The notes under the pieces are model-generated. The model was not told the origin of the DNA, did no database searches, and worked only from the letters and a program-made list of their open reading frames with translations. Position numbers and translations under genes: made by a program. This document shows positions 22,671-34,979 of a stretch of DNA of 64,000 nucleotides, one piece after another (within the stretch, counting starts at the first letter, position 1; each line of letters begins with the position of its first letter). The DNA is from Ceratodon purpureus (taxonomy: Eukaryota; Streptophyta; Bryopsida; Pseudoditrichales; Ditrichaceae), in assembly GCA_014871385.1 (NCBI GenBank), contig CM026424.1, positions 5,819,320 to 5,883,319 on the forward strand, in the 5' to 3' direction.

Positions 22671-24004
22671 AGATTGAATGTAATTACAAAAGAGCATATA
22701 ATTGGACATTTAGTACTTTGTAATACAAAACTAGAAGCCTACAATCAACATTCAACTAAACCTCATATATGTTACACTTTAAGAAGTTCGTACAATGAGA
22801 AAAGTAGCTACAACACTAAACCCTAATTCTCCAAATACAATACAAACTTATAAAATGTAAGGGTGTAAGCATGGTAAAGTGGACCAAAAAAGTGCTTAAC
22901 TATTTGTCAGTTTCAGTCCTTTTGCAAAAATTGCACAAAAGTGACGGAAAGATGTAATTGAAGTCAATTTTTTTTGCTAATATGAATTCTTAACTTATTT
23001 TTCTACAACTTGGAAAATTTTCGTGCAAAGTAGACACTTTAAAGTTATTGTATGAAGGCTTTAAATCCAAGCAAAGTGAATGCAATCATTTGAAAAAGTG
23101 AACATAACGGTTTAGGGTTTTGTCCGAAATCACTTTTAATTTCGCGGTGCCCTCTGAATATTTAAGAGGCATTCTAAAATAGTCAATTCATATACTCATT
23201 AATTGGTTTAGCGTTCCAAAAGTACCGCAAGGATGTTATTTAAGAGGGTCACTTCCGCGGTACTTTTTGTCACTTTTTTTTCACCGAACATTGTTTTTTG
23301 AATTGAAAAAAACATCCTCTAAAGACAACAGAGGCCACCAGATGAAGAAATCAAGACTTTGGAAAAGTTCATTTTCATGATTTACAACTAGTGGTCAAAT
23401 TTAGTTTCAATTCAGGATGTTTTTTATACAAAGATGTGTGAAAGATACCTTGCGACACCCTAAAAAGTGACTAAAATGCACAAAAACTACACCAAAATGC
23501 TCAAAATCAGCTTTGAGCCTTAAAAAACAGCACACTTCATATTCACTTGTTAGTGGTCACATGTTGCACTTTGTGGTCCACTTTATTGTGCTTACAAATA
23601 CAATCCATACACACTTCTTCAACACAATTCATACATACAATAATTGAATGATTCTAAACCAATGCACAATCAAACATCAAGACAAATGTAAAAAATAGCT
23701 TGCATCAACATACATTAGAAATCATTTGTTATAAGTTTGAATCTTCTATTTACCCTAATACCTAATACTAATTCTAACTCCTTTCTTTCTTCTTAAACCT
23801 ACACTTCAAAGTACAAAAAGATAACAAATAATTATCAATAAAAAATGAAAGACATGCAACTTAAAAACCTAAAATACATCTAACTAGAACTTCTCATTCC
23901 AAGGTAAAAGCCACAAAACTTAAAAGCAACCAAAACTAGACACAAAACAAGCAATGAGAAGACTTGAGTGCTATCAAAAAAAAATAAAAAATAAAAAAAC
24001 TAGC

Positions 24005-24330
24005 ACTGTACCAGTGGCGGCTGCAGCGACTTGCTGCAGGAAGAGAGGGACAGGGCTCCCCGGGAGGCGAGGTGGCGAGGGCGAGGTCGCGACGGCAATG
24101 GCGACAGGGGCTGCGACCTGCGAGGGAGAGCAGGGTCGACGGAGCGAGGGGAGACCTGCGACTGACAGGGACCTGCGAGGCGGGAAGCTGGAAGGCGGGA
24201 AGGGAGCGGGGGAGTGGGAGCGGGGGGGACTGGGAACGGTGGGGGGAGGAACGGCGGGGGAACGTCGGGGGCAACCTGCCCTCAACCGAGGTTAGGTGGA
24301 TGGGGAGGGGGATGAAGCCCCACACTCCGT
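24005..24330. other. GC-rich block at the right end of the transposon
   Basis: About 320 bases of G-rich plus-strand sequence (GGCGAGG, GGGAGCGGGG and ACCTGCGA repeats) sit inside otherwise AT-rich surroundings. Open frames on both strands arise from low stop-codon frequency and show no family resemblance. It may be a promoter-like or captured piece of the element. Confidence 0.6.
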
Positions 24331-24430
24331 CCCGGGAGGGTACCAGTGTGGGGGCTGATCCTCCCCAGGCATTGCTTGGGGTGTCAGAGTGTGTGATAAC
24401 TTACCCAAGTGTGTTCTGAAATTATGTGTA

Positions 24431-24470
24431 GGGTAAGCTCCTGGACCTCGGTGGTTCAAGGAGCTTACCC
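24431..24470. other. Perfect 12 bp stem hairpin
   Basis: GGGTAAGCTCCT at 24431-24442 is exactly complementary to AGGAGCTTACCC at 24459-24470, with a 16 bp loop that can add about five weaker pairs. It lies 49 bp outside the transposon's right target duplication. It is too short and unsupported to call a microRNA precursor. Confidence 0.6.
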
Positions 24471-26587
24471 CAAGTAAAGGACGAGGATTTCAAAGTAGAA
24501 ACAAGTTCAGTCAAAGAGGGTGGTTATGAAATGTAACATCAGGTTACAGCTTTTCTGTACTCCGCTTGTGAACTCCAATCTGCTGAGGAATACTATTGGA
24601 TATAAGTTGTACTTTTTAACACACATAAATTACCCCGAGTCCTTAACGAATTGTAAGAGTAGGTTTTGAGCGGTTGGCAAGTAAATGAAGTTCATAACCT
24701 TGTTTCCGCCTGACTTGGGTTATCTTCCAGGCGACTATAATTTTGTTGAATTTTTGTTGATGTCGAAAAGAAGGAGAAAATGATTTTAATGAAAACAAAT
24801 GAATTGTAAGTTTTTAGTGTTACAACTACTTCACAGTATATTTTTTCCTTCATTTATAAATTGGTGGATTTTGAGAAAAGGCTTTTGTCAAAATGAAAAA
24901 AAAAATAAAAAAATAAAAAAAATCCTTCATAGCTATATAAAAATTGTATATTAAAATCTTTAAAAGGATTTTGGTAATACATGAATTTTTTTCATATACT
25001 ACACTAAAGGCCTTGGATTTAAACTACTACCAAGTACCATAACCAAAGAAAATGAATTATTTCTTGGCTGCAGCTTTCGGACAAGCTTCAAAAAATGCAT
25101 TTTAAGCCACTTGGCCTTTTACTTGGAATAAACCAAACTTAGACCATACACCAAAAAAAGGAGGGGTTGATAGTGTACCATGATCAAGTTTTGGTATCAT
25201 GGTGGTCAGTTTTACAAGAGCCTATATATCCACCATGTGTGAGTTCAACTTTTCACTTCAAAAAGTTGTAACTTTTCAATATTGGAAATAAAATTATAAA
25301 AAAATTTGTATCCAACGAAGAACCTTGTATTTGTACACATGAAAGATCCTCTTCAAATTATATACCTCAAACACACATGCTAAAATCCTTAAGTGATTGG
25401 TTTTAGGATCATCTACCTTAGACCACTTTTCAAGCCTTCTGGGGACCTCAACATCGTTGGTCCTTTTCCCTTTTATACAAATTGTCCTAAGTCAAGTTCG
25501 AAGGGTTGATTACAAGTTGAGAGCCCCTTGGTCATGGATCTTGGTACCTACTGTAGCCCCCGAGGTCTAAGGATCAGTGCTTACATTTGAAATTGCATTC
25601 ATACGTGTCTGACATCACTATTGACAAAAACTCATCAAAACGTACGACTTAACTAAAATGTGCGGACTATTGGCGACATAGCCTGCTTAAAGGAAGGACA
25701 GCACTGTCATGTCATGGCAATTAAAACATCAAACCATAACGACGTGCTGATAAACTGTCATTCCAGACTAGCCACATCTTGAAGTGAAGCTGCACGGAAC
25801 AGGACTTCATAATACAAGCATCAAGAAGTTACACCATCCTTTCCCAACAACACCTTTTCTTGGGAACAGGGCCAATAAGTGCCAGGAATCGCTGCCCGCT
25901 ACCATAAAGGATTGACAATCGGGCACAAAATTATGAACAATCACTGAACATCTGAAGTGATACAATGTGGGAGGTGGATGATCCCAGAAATTCGACGAGC
26001 AGAAGTGGCTGCCTACAATCGAACGCTACTCACGTACATAGCGGTAGAGCCTGACTATCGGAATGAAAGGATACACTAAGCGACATTGTTGCTGCTGATC
26101 ACAAGCTCAGATCGCGTGCACTCAACGCTAATCAAATGAACGGCACTCCAATGATTGCTTCCTGGATGTGCCAGTCTATACATTCCACTCAGTACCTCAT
26201 TAACCCTCCGTAGGAAATATCATCTCCATAAGTCTAAACTCCAATAAAAGCACTGAATGTGTGCCGGAAGTGCTCCTAAACTCAACTACGTTACTCTTCG
26301 TGAGGACATCTTGCCGTTCCTTTCGCTGCTTGGAAAGGTACCGGAATTCTGCCTAAATAGTCCAAATCATGAGAATTACCCTGACACCCGACTGATGAGA
26401 GGTGACAAATCACTTCCACAAACGCCATGGCCAAAGCGAAAAAGCTACTTGCACATTCGCTTAGGCGATATAAGGCAGACGAGAAGCCAGTCGGCTCAGA
26501 CCACAGGCGAAGCACCAAGTAGTCAGAAATAACTGACCACTTGAAGAGTTGAAAAACTCCATTTAGCACGCTCTACGCCACAAAGAA
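24471..26587. other. Spacer and kinase 3' region, no gene recognised
   Basis: 24.5-25.5 kb is AT-rich with no family-like frame. 25.55-26.59 kb has higher GC and probably includes the 3' untranslated region of the minus-strand kinase gene. Short open frames there show no protein family features. Confidence 0.45.
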
Positions 26588-29500
26588 TCACTGATTCTGA
26601 TTCCTGGTAGCACGGGAGCTAATTCCATGCAGCAGCTTGGTGAATCCAATGAAACTCAGTCGACCATCAGAATGTCTCACCCATTCTTGAAACACCTGAG
26701 TCGGTACCGTTGGCGCTAATCCTACCTCCTGAAATATTCAAAAAGAACTTTAGACAAAATCCTATACAACACAGAGAAGTCGCCTCTCAATAAGCACGTA
26801 CTTTATACCAATTCATCAGAAGCCACAAATGCTTCCATAGTAAGAGATGACAGCAAAAATGTCTTCTAGACGTTGATGGACGGTCGGAAGAAACCAATAC
26901 ACAAGGTAGATAGTTGCAGAATTGAAATGAACAACAGGGATAAAAAGGCCTTACTCGTGCAAGTTCGTCGACGGAAATGACACGATTGCCCTCTTTTTCA
27001 AATATATCATAAGCAGCACGAGCATGCTGCTCCCATCGATCAGTGCCCTCCAACTGGTGCACACTAATAGCCGCTGCGCAAAATTCTGTTAGATCCATCT
27101 TCTTGAAAGAAAGCGCATCCATCTGCACACAAGCGTTCACAGTTCAGCGTTCCTAGTAAAGAGAGCAGAAAAATGGAACTCTAGTATTAATACACATCAA
27201 CGACAGCGCGATTCTGAAAGAAAAAACTGAGCGATTCCAATTGTTAAATACTTTCTATCACATGTTTACATTCAAGACACATACCGATGTCAGAATTTCG
27301 AAAACCCTCGACTCCTTCATTGCCTCTGTTGAGTGTTTTAACAATGCCTGACCATCGGGAACAAAAATAACACAACAGGATCAGAAGACCAGGACGATAG
27401 AAGACAATGCAGAGGGAGTCCATCAGATAGATAATAGCAGGTTTACACAACCTCAAATAATGTCATACTAGCCTCCATAACGAACAACGAAAATCACTAC
27501 CATGACAAGCAACATAACTGAAGAAACCATCTACTAGGTTGACATCAGGGCTACCACAATAACATCCACCAACCTGTCTAAAATTCTCAAAAGAGATGCG
27601 CCCGCTTTTGTTCGGTTCGAGCAGCATGAATTGGGTGCGTAGATAAAACATTTCATCGTCTGTTAAAGTCTTCGACAGCGCCTGGAACAGTAAAACCCCA
27701 AGTCAACAAGTCTGTATCTAATGTGCTGTAGGCAAATTAATGGATACATGCAGCTGTGAGGAATAGTGCCAAACATAATATCGGGGGTCAATTCCCCTTC
27801 TGCCCGAACATAATGAATTATAAAGAATAACGCATTGTTCCTCAACCCCTTCCAGCAAAACAAAATAAAGAGTAAAAAAACACAGAATGCCGCATATTTG
27901 TTATCACTAACCTTAAGAGCTGCTCTTCTCATGGATGTTGCACGAAGGTAAGCTCTTACGAGACCATACACTTTAATATCCAATGGAATCTTCACGTTAC
28001 TGCTTCGAATCCATGGATGGGCTGCGACAACAAAGGAAGATGTTCAGTATGAATCGTACTCTGAAACACGTTACAAATTTACAGGGACAGCTTAATATAA
28101 AGAAACAATAAAGGAAAAGCAAGCAAGAAGATTAGACCACATATTCTGAAACAGGATGAGCAAACTGGCCAATTCCATAAATAGCGAACATACTCAGTGC
28201 TTGAGCTGCGGTCATGCGTTTCCGCATGTCCTTGTTTAGAAGCCGCTTGACGAAGTCCTTAGCTTCTGGAGAAACTGAAGGCCATGGGGCTTCTTCGAAG
28301 CTGGGGTCAGCCCTCAATACCGCACGAAAGATTCCCGACTCTGTCCGTGCCCAAAACGGCCGGCTACCACATAACAAAATATATGTAATTACTCCAATGC
28401 TCCACACATCAGCTTCCATGGAGTATGACCTGTGCAGCACCTCCGGTGCAACATAGTACGCACTGCCAACAATGTCGTTCAGTCGTTCATCTGAAATCCA
28501 ACAAAGAAACATTATTATCTCTGCATTGAGAGAAAGCAAACGACACAAAAAGTCCGCTTTCCAGCCGCCGCGCATCAATTAGTGTACAATCTCACATCGT
28601 CGTTCATCTGAGATGCTAAAAACAAACCCAGAGACAAAATCTAGCTCCACGTTCACTTTGCAAGACCTTTGGTAACTAATACAAACGAGAAGGCATCGAG
28701 TACAGCAGAACTCGTGAAAACTGAGAAACGACGCACTCTCTAGACTGGAAAAACATACTTCTTAAGCAGAAATACGCAGGGTCATGCTTCCAACACACCA
28801 TGGCAGTAGCAGTGTAAGCCTAACATGTAGATTGAAGAGCATAAATAACATCAACAGCAGGGCAACGTACCGGGCTTGATGAAATCTGACAATCCGAAAT
28901 CAATAGCCTTCAACTGAGCATGTTCATCCTTTGTGGTGAACAAAAAATTCTGCATACCGGATTACGGGAACAAAGTCACACTTGATTAAATTTTTATTCA
29001 GGAGAACATAAAAACAAAACACAGAAGTAATCCTACTAAGTGGTTCAGAAAAATAAGAAAAAAAGGACATTAAGGAAACTCCTGAAGAAAATTAAAGGAG
29101 ATAAATAAAATAGCAAGGCACGTGACCATCCTGTGACTCGCTAAATGCATTTACCTTGAACTTCACAACAACACTATGATGATACCAAGAATCATCTATA
29201 AGACATGCTATGAAAAATCCAGAAGCTACCAGTGATGGATGATCAAGAACTAGTTTGAGCAACAATGCAAGGTTCAAACTCAAGATACCTCAGGCTTAAG
29301 ATCCCGGTGCACAACGCCTTGAAGATGGCAGAATGAAACAATGTTCAGAATCTGCTCCACGACAATCTTGGCATCTTCCTCCGTATACCTTCCTCCCCTA
29401 CTCAAGCAAGTGAAGAGTTCAGATACGCAGTCATGGTCCATTACATTGGAAAACTGGATCACAGAAACCTAACCGAAACAATTATACTGTCCAAGAGCTC

Positions 29501-31222
29501 ATCATGCAGGATACCATCATCTTCATCAGACTTAACAACTCCTCACAAGTTCCTTCATGCAGAAATGGATCCAAGCAGAACCACTAATGCAATGTTGAAC
29601 ACCATGGCAGCATAAAATCAATAACAACGCTAATCAAACAATAGCGTGAATCGGAAAATGCCAGAGCTAGCATAAAGTGCCAGAGCTAGCATAAAGAGGT
29701 ATATCCTTACCTAGATAATATGCGATCCAACAATTCACCACCTTCACATAACCTGCAGGACGCGTCAAATATGCGAATCAAACTAGTGTTTCGAAGCAGC
29801 TTGTTGCAAAAGAGGCTGAATCGAGAATGAAAAAATCCAAAGACCACCTGATAATGACAGCTAATCCGAACCTCTCCTGTTCTGAATTCGTTCAGGGACC
29901 TCCAAAACCAATACCTACACTGACTGCAGCAGGAAACACCTTCCAGGTACACTACAGCTGCTCAACACACTAATGTTCCACCAATGTCCACCAGGTTCAC
30001 CGACACTTACTCCATCACAATGTACACGTTCAGGTTGTCCTCGCAGGCGTCGTAAAACCGAACCAAATTATGATGCCCCGTAAGAGCCTTCAAAATCTTC
30101 ACCTCTCTACGCACGTCCTCGATCGCAATCGCGGTCGTCATCTGCCACAAGACAGTCCAATTTCAACTGAGCACCGACAAACCTACCAAACCAAACAACT
30201 CATCCACTCACACACCAAATCAATACACCAGATCATATCACAGGTACATAATCGTAATTCACAGCGCCCTAACATCTCCCGCACGGCTCGATCTTTCTCC
30301 ATAGCCTCAGTGATCCACGCTCCGCGTCCGCTCTATAATGCCCAAACTGTCCCCAGACTAATCTCCTCAATCAACCAATGCCTGTCTCAATCAAATTGCG
30401 CCACCAGAAGCTAGCTCCCAGACTCAATAACATACACAGCTGGCTACTTTCCATCGCCACTCAATCGCTCAGATCTCTAATGTCGATCTCAAGCTGCTCT
30501 CCCGAACACACACTACGGCCATTTGCGTCCCCTGCACTCTGCTGTGATCCTGCGCGATCCTCAACAGGAGACCAAATCTCCTGCACACAAGGACCAAAAA
30601 GTCTAGAGAGAGAAAAAGCAAAAAAACAGAACCGTACCTTCGCCTTGGAAATAATCTTCACCGCGACGGGCTGCCCCTTCTGCTCGCCCCGGCGCATTTT
30701 CGCGTAGCAAGTGTGCCCGAAGTGCCCGCGCCCGACCTCATGCCCGAGCTCATACTTAGCCGTGAAGTTCTTCGGGTACCCGAAATGCTTGTCAAGAGGC
30801 TTCTCCCCGTCGACGGCCTCCGGGATCGCCCCGCCCTCCTTCGGCTTAGCGCCATGGCGCTTCACGAGCGACGACTGGATGTGCTTCGCGGGAGACGGCG
30901 GAGGGAACGGCCGCTTGAACAGACGACGCGGCGTGGACGCGGCAGTGGCCGGGGAGCTCGCGTAGTGCGGCAGCGGACTGGCGCTCGGATGGCGCGGCGA
31001 CGGCTGGCTGCTCCCGAACGACGTCGCCTTGTGCCTCAGCGGCGACGCACCCCCGTTGCTGAAGCTCCCCCGGCTGTTATTACTACTGTAGGATCCATGC
31101 TTGGGCGTCTTCGCCACCGGGAGCCCGTTGTGGTTATTCCCGCTCCCGTGCTTCTCCTCCTCCTCCCGCCTGAACGAATCCTCCCCGTCCCCGCCATCGT
31201 ACTTGCCATAGCACTGCCCCAT
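26588..31222 (-). CDS. CDPK-related protein kinase (CRK)
   Basis: Eleven exons give 610 residues: 31222-30638, 30141-30011, 29752-29711, 29397-29289, 28949-28871, 28490-28194, 28021-27912, 27681-27574, 27347-27285, 27122-26955 and 26728-26588. The start MGQCYGKY offers Gly2 for N-myristoylation and Cys4 for palmitoylation, so plasma-membrane association is likely. A Ser/Pro-rich variable region follows. The kinase domain (about 157-422) has the glycine loop GRGHFG, VAVK (Lys189), HRDLKPEN (Asp285) and DFG (Asp306), all intact. The C-terminal part matches the CRK calmodulin-like region with EF-hands too degenerate to bind calcium well ([13 protein letters not shown]). Known CRKs are Ser/Thr kinases, calcium-independent or calmodulin-modulated. 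Length and intron number are normal for the family. Confidence 0.95.
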
Positions 31223-31340
31223 TGCATCTCACGCACCACTCCTCCTCCCCCTCCTCCTCCTCTCTCTCACTCCCCCTCCCTCTCCACATTCCCTCCCCCC
31301 CGTCCCCCTGCCTATCCCACTACCTCCGCCACCCCCGGCC
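31223..31340 (-). promoter_or_regulatory. GA-rich 5' leader of the CRK gene
   Basis: Directly upstream of the kinase ATG the transcript strand is almost pure purine (GGAGGAGGAGGGGGAGG and GAGAGAGAGG tracts). Such GA/CT tracts are common in plant core promoters and leaders. The transcription start cannot be placed. Confidence 0.5.
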
Positions 31341-32391
31341 CCTCCCTCCCCCTGTCTGTCTCCATCGCTCCGCCCCCCGCATCCCCTGTCTCCGACAATC
31401 GGAGCCCCCTCGTCGTCTCCTCAGCCCGTCCCTCCCCCCGCGATGGCGATGGCGAAACCTCTGTTACTCGGTTTCTAGGTTTTGAATCCTTCCTTCCTCT
31501 CCCCTTCATTCTCTTCTTCATCCATCCCTCCGTAATTCCCGAATCCCCTCCCACTAACCTCGATGACTCTCCATACTCTCGATGAATGCCATCGAATTCC
31601 ACATCCTCCTATTCCCTCAGGAATATTATGAGATCTCATCCGCGTTTTGGATGCATTTTGGTTTTCTGTAGGCTCTGGGGAGTGACATGGGATGGATGTT
31701 GTGGGGCGTTTGTTCATCCTTTGTCCGTTTCCCATGTTTAAGGAGGCCGTTAAAGCGTTGGATTTCGGAGGGAGGGAGTTCTGGTGGAGTTGCAGACTTT
31801 GCAGGGGGATGCCTGCTCTTGACTTGTTCCTTTCAACTTTCATAATAGTTGCCATGGGGTGGGCATTGAATTTGGGTCAATCAATGATGCAGGCATGCTC
31901 ATGCTCATGGACGGGTTCAAGGCTGTGTTTAAAGTTGTGTTTGGGGCAGGTGGTCGAGTAGATTTTTAAGTTATTTGGCGTTTGGGATGGTGGGGGTCAT
32001 GGTTTTTGTGGTTGCTAAATGGTTCAAGGATATTCCAGTATGAAAATGTGCATTGAAATGTGCAAAGGTTGGGCGCACGGGTAATGTGGAGGTTTGGTTC
32101 TTGTGGTGGACTCCAGCTGCATTATGATGTGATGCAATCTGGTCAGGGAGATTGTGTCAACTTAGGCATGGTTGATGTAGGATTAAGCTTGGGTTTTGAG
32201 GGGTTGTGACATGGCCCCAACCAACCTTGGTCATGAAATTACAGTGTGTAATGTATATGGGCCCATTCCTGTCACCTTTGCAAAATTGGTGGTGCAGATG
32301 GAGCTGTGCTCTCCAAATTTGATGTAGTAGAAAATGGGGAAAGTTGAAACAAAGGCACTTTCCTACTTCGGGCAATTTAAGCATAGTACCC
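31341..32391. other. Kinase upstream region and spacer
   Basis: GC falls steadily away from the kinase start. Open frames near 31.3-31.9 kb show no protein family resemblance and are read as promoter or leader DNA. Confidence 0.4.
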
Positions 32392-33236
32392 TAACAAGTG
32401 TTGCAACCCACTTTCAAATCTCACACTAAAATATTTATCACACTCACTACGACAGAATGCTGACCATGAAATTTTGCATGTATCACCGCTTGGGTATAAA
32501 GCATTTTTGGGCAAAATTTGGTATGTTAGAAATGAACGGTTTATGAAATAGAGCTAATTTGCTAACTTCTGGGCCTTTATTTTTAAAAAAAACATATATA
32601 GTATCCAATAGCTACCATGGATTCAAATTTTTGGTAGAAGGTAGAAGTCGTAACTAGGAACAATGTGGTGATAAAAAAAATAATGGTAATCCTAAGTATA
32701 TTTTTATTTTTGTGTCTAGTTGCAATTCATAATTTTAATAATGATTCCAAATTTTAGTTCAATTATACAATAAAGTATTAAATGACCTTTTCTCATCTTT
32801 TTGTAACACCAATTTATTCCTTACTATGACAACAAGGTCTAACAAAAAAAGTAATAAAATTATAAAATTACTTTATAACATAATTGAACTAAAATTTGGA
32901 ATCATTATTGAATTTTGAATTTGAACTGACACAAAAATACCTAGGAATACCATTATTCTTTATATCACCACATTGTTCCTCATTACAACTTCTACCAAAA
33001 ATTTGGATCTATAGTAGCTATTGGGTACCATATATGATTTTTTTAAATAAAGGACCAAAAGTTAGCAAATTAGCTCTATTTCATAAACCGTTCATTTCTA
33101 ACATACCAAATTTTGCCCAAAAATGCTTTATGTCCAAGTAGTGGTACATGCAAAATTTCATGGTCAACATCCTCTTGTAGTCAGTGTGATAAATGTTTTA
33201 GTGTGGGGTTTGAAAGTGAGGTTGCAACACATGTTA
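32392..33236. mobile_element. 845 bp fold-back element with ~380 bp inverted arms
   Basis: The left arm (32392-32778) and right arm (32865-33236) are inverted copies at roughly 85-90% identity, separated by about 86 bp. Shared blocks include TGACCATGAAATTTTGCATG, GGCAAAATTTGGTATGTTAG and AAACCGTTCAT in opposite orientation. Both termini read TAACA(A/T)GTGTTGCAACC. No clear target duplication is visible and nothing is encoded. It is a fold-back or long-TIR MITE type of element, and a transcript across it would form a long imperfect hairpin. Confidence 0.8.
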
Positions 33237-34440
33237 CAGAATGTAGAAAAAATATCATAAATTTTAAAATTATTTTTGGCATTTAATATAGGGGTAGCAA
33301 ACTTTGTCCGCATGTGGTGCTCAACTTGACATGGAGTGATCTACCCGAGCTTGAATTTAGACTTATTCCACAAAACATTGGTCCTTCTCTTGTGGTAGTA
33401 TCACCCAACATCATAATATGCAATTAATATTACAATTGGTAATGACACAAATAGTGTGTGCGTAGAACTAAAGCAACTTGTTATTCCAATTAGCATAAAT
33501 TGACCTAAAAATTAACCAATATAAGCACAACTTCAATTGCACAAAACTCTAATAAAAATGAATGGAGTCTTTGGACAATAGATTATTGACCATATCAAAG
33601 AAAAAGAATGCAATTTAAATAATTTAAAAGCCAACATAAATACCAAATAATAGTGTTTTAGATTTGATATTATATATAAAATTAATGATATTAAAATAGG
33701 ATAAATTTTTCAACGTACTAATCTTCTTAATTTTATATTTTTAAATGCTATTTTAATAAAATGGTTAAAAATTGGAATGAAATACTATCAACAATATAAT
33801 TTCAATATATATAATATGGTTGACATAATCATAACAATATGCAATCATTATGATGAATGTGATTTTAAAATTTCACTTGAAATTTAAAAAATTAAGTTGG
33901 ATGTCTTAGATTGAAACACGTTGATTTAATAATTTAGTTTCTAAGAAAATTTGCCATAGTCATATATTCAAAGTGATTTCCCACATGTCTAAGCATTTGC
34001 ATCAACTTGAATTGCTATTCGTAGAAGAATGAAGCCCGTTTCCTTTTGTTGGTTAAACTGTCGTACCAAAGGCTATCATCTGTATATCAAGATGAATGAT
34101 TTTGTGAAAGATTGCTTCAGGCTGATAAGTACGACAAACTTGTAGGCCTGCCCTGACCATTTCATCAAGTTGTTCGTCCATCGTTCTCACCATTATTGCT
34201 GACTACTTCTTGCAAACTACAGTTGTCACACATGTAGAGAAGGCAAATTCATGAAATAATTTTTCTTATCTTTCTTTAATCTATGGATGAAGCGCCTTTT
34301 TTTTCTGCTAGCTGTCATTTTTATTTTTCTTGATAAAGTAGTTAATTTAGTCATAGCGATGACAACCCATGAGTCCACATATTCTTATTAAGATAATAAT
34401 CATTTTTTTACATAGCTTAAACATTACTTTATACCATATA
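33237..34440. other. AT-rich spacer; one small minus-strand frame
   Basis: Very AT-rich, with no family-like coding. The only frame of note is a 46-codon ORF, ATG at 34193 to stop at 34053 (minus), containing MDEQLDEMVRAGLQV. Such a length can occur by chance. I do not recognise it. Confidence 0.3.
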
Positions 34441-34612
34441 TATCCCCTAAAGCATCAACTCAACAAAAATGGTATGGTTTTGAGTCCGGTTAGGCTCTCC
34501 ATAAGTTAATTTTAAGAGGATAAAGTTTTAATTTTGGCAAGGATATAGACAATAATCATATTTTTTTAACATGACCATTAATGCTTCAAAAATCCTCATA
34601 CTTTAGGAGATA
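34441..34612. mobile_element. 172 bp MITE with CCCCTAAAG-type ends
   Basis: The left end TATCCCCTAAAG (34441-34452) is mirrored by CTTTAGGAGATA (34601-34612). Its first ~100 bp match, in inverted orientation, the right end of the element at 41621-43072: both share AAAGCATCAACTCAACA, then TTTTGAGTCC/TTTTAGGGTCC and a TAAGT block. It is a member of the same small family. Confidence 0.6.
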
Positions 34613-34979
34613 TATTCTGGCTTTTAGAATACAATCACCAATGGTATATTTCCACCATGTATTATGCATACCTCAACTCTTACCAACTAAAAATGAATTA
34701 TATCAAAAATCAAACATACTCAGAATTCTACGTAATGATTATTCAAAACCATTCTAAAAATGTAAAAGAACTTCTTACATTTCATAAATTCAAAACAATT
34801 ACTTCCTCTATTATCAAGAAGAAAACCCAGATTCCAAAACCCAATCTCAAGAACTAAACCTCAAAAGTAGAGAAAACAAGGACATTTTCACATACTTTCA
34901 AAACCAATCAAATGACAACGTACGGCACATACAATTCATGTTCAAAAATTACCCAATTAAAAATTACATATAAAAACAG

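Larger units (their letters stand above)
18868..24381. mobile_element. 5.5 kb TIR DNA transposon with 12 bp target duplication, MULE-like
   Basis: The 12 bp string CATTGCTTGGGG occurs at 18868-18879 and again at 24370-24381. Immediately inside, the ends are inverted repeats. The left end starts CCAGGGAG and runs through CACACTGGTGCCTTACCGG (18880-18921). The right end, read on the other strand, starts CCTGGGGAG and runs through CACACTGGTACCCTCCCGG (24369-24328). About 40 bp align with one gap and roughly 70-75% identity. A 9-12 bp target duplication fits Mutator-like elements best (established for MULEs, usually 9-11 bp). No Mutator transposase was recognised inside, so it is either non-autonomous, a gene-carrying copy, or a less usual family. 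The interior holds the motif arrays, one three-exon gene and a GC-rich block. Confidence 0.72.

Noticed and set aside
24333-24352. CACTA-type end (CACTG core) as the border of the 5.5 kb element
   Set aside because: The inverted repeat continues outward beyond CACACTGG, no 3 bp duplication flanks that position, and the exact 12 bp repeat lies further out, so the border was placed there.
23936-24419. Several 100-130 codon frames on both strands
   Set aside because: They come from the GC-rich block, where stop codons are rare. Products are Arg/Gly or Pro/Ser-rich on opposite strands, as expected from composition alone.
30713-31585. 290-codon plus-strand open frame
   Set aside because: It is the antisense shadow of the GC-rich first exon and leader of the CRK gene. 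Its Arg/Pro-rich product has no family features, while the minus strand encodes a clear kinase N-terminus.
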